16,691 nucleotides of DNA from an uncultured Ignavibacteriota bacterium (GTDB taxonomy: Bacteria > Bacteroidota > Ignavibacteria > Tepidaquicellales > Tepidaquicellaceae): assembly GCA_903901375.1 (NCBI GenBank), contig CAIUQV010000080.1, forward strand, positions 1 to 16,691. The letters are read 5' to 3'. The notes beneath the pieces are model-generated. The model saw nothing but the letters and a program-made list of their open reading frames with translations, was not told the DNA's origin and made no database searches. Each line of letters begins with the position of its first letter. Positions within the stretch are counted from its first letter, which is position 1. Shown piece after piece: positions 14,237 to 16,691 of this stretch. A program made the translations under genes and the position numbers.

Positions 14237-14536
14237 AAATATAATAGATTAAAATTGATAATAAATTCAGGATTAGAAATAAATTCTAATTTTTGGAGAG
14301 AGATCGACAATGTGCTTTGAAATGTCAAAAACGTAACATTTATTCCTAACCTATAACAAAACTATGCATAATATTTAAATAATTAAACCTAATATTACAG
14401 TATATTATAAATAATAATTTGCAGGAATATATAAAGTTCCCATTGTGTAATAAAATTGCAAAAACGAAAAATATCCGCAGGCAACAATGAAAAAAAGGCG
14501 TGCAGTGATGTGATTGAACTTCTTAACTTCGATTTT
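14237..14536. other. 300-bp AT-rich intergenic region upstream of the C25 peptidase gene
   Basis: No gene is supported. On the - strand it should hold the promoter and leader of the C25 peptidase. There is a TTGACA on the - strand (about 14329-14324) but no fitting -10 hexamer at normal spacing. A small inverted repeat ATTAGAA / TTCTAAT (14272-14278, 14284-14290) lies in the leader. No terminator is evident for the upstream small gene; only a T7 tract on the - strand near 14490-14497 is seen. Confidence 0.6.
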
Positions 14537-15097
14537 CTATAAACTAAATCGTAAATTGGATAGGACAGTCACAATATATGTTGAATTACTTCTTCCCAAT
14601 TCAAAAGAATGAAGTTTCACGTTTAAATCGAGTGTAGCCAGTTTAGACATTTTTAAATCAAGACCTGTTCCGAAACTACCTCCGAATAATGCTTTTCTTC
14701 CTGCGTATTCTGTCCAGTCATCATATATCACTTTATAATCCCTGTAGAAATATGCACCGAAAACCAGACCAATATAAGGTAGTAAGGTATTCTTGTAATC
14801 TAAATAAGTGTATTTTGCTCCAATTGTGGAATAGGAGATTTCAAATCCCGGATTATCTTTTAAGGCAGTGTTTAAATTGACAGAGAAGTCTTTATTGATT
14901 TTATACTGAATTTCAAAATTTACAAGAAAAGAAGAATTACTCATTAAAGGAGAGAAATCCTGAGCTAAAATCTGAGCACCAAGTCCGGCACCTAATGAGA
15001 TATTATGAATAAATGATTCATTGCTTTTAATATTTTGTGAATGCACATATGATATAGTGATGAAAATTATTGCTAATGTTATTATTAGCTTTTTCAT
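14537..15097 (-). CDS. Small exported beta-barrel-like protein
   Basis: I do not recognise a named family. The 186-residue product has a clear signal peptide (1-20, 'MKKLIITLAIIFITI...HSQ'). The mature part has alternating hydrophobic/polar strands rich in Gly, Tyr and Phe: 'ISLGAGLGAQIL', 'FLVNFEIQYKI', 'FSVNLNTAL', 'YIGLVFGAYFY', 'LFGGSFGTGLDLKM' and 'VTVLSNLRFSL'. This suits a small outer-membrane beta-barrel of about eight strands, but that is inference. It ends in Leu rather than Phe/Tyr/Trp. Its signal peptide is nearly the same as those of the two genes upstream, and the 5' ends are also alike at the DNA level, which suggests shared ancestry. The start ATG is fixed by the signal peptide; there is no good ribosome-binding site. 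A 118-bp gap separates it from the next gene on the same strand. Confidence 0.8.
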   Translation of the reverse strand: MKKLIITLAIIFITISYVHSQNIKSNESFIHNISLGAGLGAQILAQDFSPLMSNSSFLVNFEIQYKINKDFSVNLNTALKDNPGFEISYSTIGAKYTYLDYKNTLLPYIGLVFGAYFYRDYKVIYDDWTEYAGRKALFGGSFGTGLDLKMSKLATLDLNVKLHSFELGRSNSTYIVTVLSNLRFSL

Positions 15098-15144
15098 AAT
15101 TATTGTTCTGGTTTCTTTGTTGATGTAAATGTGTTTTTGAGATT

Positions 15145-15178
15145 TGACTGGACGGATAATGAATTTTTATTCCAGTCA
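15145..15178. repeat. Inverted repeat between two small exported-protein genes
   Basis: TGACTGGA (15145-15152) and TCCAGTCA (15171-15178) are exact reverse complements around an 18-base AT-rich loop. There is no T-run on the - strand after it, so it is not a standard terminator. It could be an operator or an mRNA stem-loop in the leader of the 186-residue protein gene; the function is unknown. Confidence 0.5.
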
Positions 15179-15215
15179 TTTCTTGTCTTGACACTTGAGT
15201 TATACTGATTCATTT

Positions 15216-15773
15216 CTATAATATAATTCCAATGCCGGCATTAGTAAAGATAGAGAGACTTTTGGCTAAATAATGCAGATAGAAATTGCCTTTTGTTTCA
15301 ATATTTAATTTAATGGCTTTATTTAATTTATATTCCATTCCTAATGCGGCAGTCAAGGTGAGGGCAGAATATTGTCCTCCAAATCTAAAACCACCTCCAA
15401 ATGAAGTATAACCTTGCAAATCAGAACTGTTAAAATATAATTTTGGACAAGCCGTTATTACAAGCCCTCCAAATTTAGTATAATATAATCCGTCGTGATC
15501 TTTTCTTAAATGAGAAAGCACATTTGCGGAAAATAACCAACCGATTTTCTTTGAAGTCATCAATTGATATTCGCCGAGAAAACCATATCCGTATTCAGTA
15601 ATATAAGATTCAGGAATGTGAAAATAGAAATTCAATTTCAGGTTTATTGATGATTCTTTGTTTAATTTCAGATTTAAGGATTCCCCGTTTTCCGATATTG
15701 ATTTTAAGGATTGAGAAAATCCAGTTGATACTACGATAATGAATATTGCTAATGTTATTATGAGTTTTTTCAT
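15216..15773 (-). CDS. Small exported beta-barrel-like protein, tandem duplicate A
   Basis: No named family is recognised. The 185-residue product has a signal peptide (1-20, 'MKKLIITLAIFIIVVSTGFS'). The mature part is predicted beta-rich with many aromatics and glycines ('NLKLNFYFHI', 'YGYGFLGEYQLMTSKKIGWLF', 'YTSFGGGFRFGG', 'ALGMEYKLNKAIKLNIETKGN'). The strand lengths suit an outer-membrane barrel, but the C-terminus ('AGIGIIL') lacks the usual terminal aromatic residue. It is about 60% identical to the gene 18 bp upstream, with the longest identity in the signal peptide and first 50 residues, where the DNA is also very similar. The short gap means the two are almost certainly co-transcribed. 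The start is the only ATG that begins the signal peptide. Confidence 0.82.
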   Translation of the reverse strand: MKKLIITLAIFIIVVSTGFSQSLKSISENGESLNLKLNKESSINLKLNFYFHIPESYITEYGYGFLGEYQLMTSKKIGWLFSANVLSHLRKDHDGLYYTKFGGLVITACPKLYFNSSDLQGYTSFGGGFRFGGQYSALTLTAALGMEYKLNKAIKLNIETKGNFYLHYLAKSLSIFTNAGIGIIL

Positions 15774-15791
15774 GATAACTTGATTAAATAA

Positions 15792-16346
15792 TTATAAAAG
15801 GATTATAATTCCTGCGTTTATGAATTGTGAAAGCACAGGAGCAAACGATATATAAATGTTCGATTTGGTTTCTAAGTTAAGTTTTATTCCTTTGCTTATT
15901 TTATACTCCATTCCCAATGCCGGAGCAAGCGCAAGGGCGGCACTCCCTCCACCCATACCAGCACCAAAACCAATCGATGTATAAACCTGTAAATCAGAGT
16001 TATTAAAATAGATTTTGGGACCGAATGTTAATACTAAACCTCCAAATTTCGTATATAGTATTCCATCTTGATCTTTCTTTATCAAAGAAAGTATATTTGC
16101 ATTAAATAACCAACCGAATTTTTTTGAAGTCATTAATTGAAATTCACCAAGAAAACCATATCCATGTTCGACATCATTAACATCTGCAAAGTGGAAATAA
16201 TAATTTAACTTCAGGTTGATTGATGATTCTTTGTCTGAATTAAGATTTAAGGATTCCCCGTTTCCCGATATTGATTTTAATGATTGAGAAAATCCGGTTG
16301 ATACTACGATAAAGAGTATTACAAATATAATTATGAGGTTTTTCAT
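15792..16346 (-). CDS. Small exported beta-barrel-like protein, tandem duplicate B
   Basis: This is a 184-residue paralogue of the next gene on the - strand, which starts 18 bp beyond its stop. The signal peptide is 1-20 ('MKNLIIIFVILFIVVSTGFS'), followed by the same opening 'QSLKSIS.NGESLNL' and the shared blocks 'KESSINLKLN', 'YGFLGE', 'QLMTSKK', 'YTKFGGLV' and 'ALGMEYK'. The Gly-rich turn is 'GFGAGMGGGSAALALAPALG'. No catalytic motif, lipobox or sorting domain is present. It probably acts in the periplasm or outer membrane; a small barrel is the best guess. It is first in a run of three same-strand genes, so the promoter should lie in the 345 bp to its right. A weak 'AGG' about 10 bases before the ATG is the only ribosome-binding candidate. 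Confidence 0.82.
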   Translation of the reverse strand: MKNLIIIFVILFIVVSTGFSQSLKSISGNGESLNLNSDKESSINLKLNYYFHFADVNDVEHGYGFLGEFQLMTSKKFGWLFNANILSLIKKDQDGILYTKFGGLVLTFGPKIYFNNSDLQVYTSIGFGAGMGGGSAALALAPALGMEYKISKGIKLNLETKSNIYISFAPVLSQFINAGIIILL

Positions 16347-16691
16347 ATTGTAAGCCCTGCTTTTTTATAAATAATTTAAGCGTTTGGTACAGAATACTTC
16401 TGTGTAAATATGCAAAGATGTACTGATTTCAGGTACTGTGTGAATAGATATGTTTGAATAACATTTCATAGTTTTTAAATTTATTTAAGGGGAAAAATAT
16501 AATAAACTATCAACTAACTTTGTAAATTATGATAATTACTGACTAATGTCAATTGTAAAAATATTATAAATAATCAGCGCATTGCGTCAAAAAGAATGTA
16601 ACCAAGGGTATTGCAGAAATACGTTCGTTGCCTCATAAGTAATGTAACCGTAGTATAAAGATAAAAAGGGCTACTTTTTATGACAAAGGCA
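16347..16691. other. Intergenic right edge, upstream of the small exported-protein genes
   Basis: No gene is supported. The left two thirds are very AT-rich and should contain the promoter of the - strand genes. The right end is less AT-rich and holds a 9-base direct repeat AATGTAACC (16595-16603 and 16641-16649) and an 8-bp all-but-one A/T inverted repeat ATAAAAAG / CTTTTTAT (16661-16668, 16674-16681). A 38-codon frame open to the window edge on the - strand is discussed among the rejected items. Confidence 0.55.

Noticed and set aside
14324..14329. TTGACA on the - strand as the -35 box of the C25 peptidase promoter
   Set aside because: No acceptable -10 hexamer lies 16-19 bases downstream, and sigma factors of this group usually use a different consensus.
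16574..16690. A 38-codon frame on the - strand, open to the window edge and ending in TGA
   Set aside because: It could be the 3' end of a gene entering from the right, but it is short enough to arise by chance, shows no motif I recognise, and cannot be judged without sequence beyond the window.
16680..16691. ATG ACA AAG GCA at the right edge on the + strand, preceded by AAAAAGGG
   Set aside because: Only four codons are visible; it may be a gene start but there is no way to support it here.

Overview
The window looks like chromosomal DNA from an AT-rich Gram-negative bacterium of the Bacteroidota/Ignavibacteriota side of the FCB group. Three things point there. LpxC and FabZ are fused into one protein. 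Two secreted proteins carry type IX secretion (T9SS) C-terminal sorting domains of the 'SQNYPNPFNP' type. Most genes lack a Shine-Dalgarno sequence. I infer Ignavibacteria rather than a classical Bacteroidetes lineage from the style of the sorting domain; a 16S or marker-gene placement would be needed to confirm this.

Positions 1-5234 (+ strand) hold an outer-membrane biogenesis operon: the 3' part of bamA, two tandem skp/ompH-type periplasmic chaperone genes (both starting with TTG), lpxD (GTG start, 4-bp overlap with the preceding gene) and an lpxC-fabZ fusion. Barrel insertion, chaperoning of barrels and the first committed steps of lipid A synthesis are therefore made together. A perfect palindrome at 5258-5283 is a bidirectional terminator separating the operon from convergent pgk (5308-6525, - strand).

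Positions 6526-14236 (- strand) hold two large secreted proteases, each its own transcription unit. The first is a lysyl endopeptidase (Achromobacter protease I-like, family S1) with triad H255/D301/S390. The second is a gingipain-like C25 cysteine peptidase (H496/C528). They end in the same ~170-residue module plus T9SS sorting domain, and their 3' flanks have the same layout: stop codon, an 'ATTCC' stem-loop, a strong intrinsic terminator, then a degenerate ~40-bp repeat with 10-bp periodicity. The 710-bp gap between the two genes also has two arrays of 11-bp tandem repeats built on a GGTCT core (eight and five units), which I cannot assign to any known element.

Positions 14537-16346 (- strand) hold three small exported proteins with near-identical signal peptides and beta-barrel-like character. 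Two of them are a clear tandem duplication. The last 345 bases contain no gene I can support. I saw no tRNA, rRNA, CRISPR array, transposase or integrase in the window.
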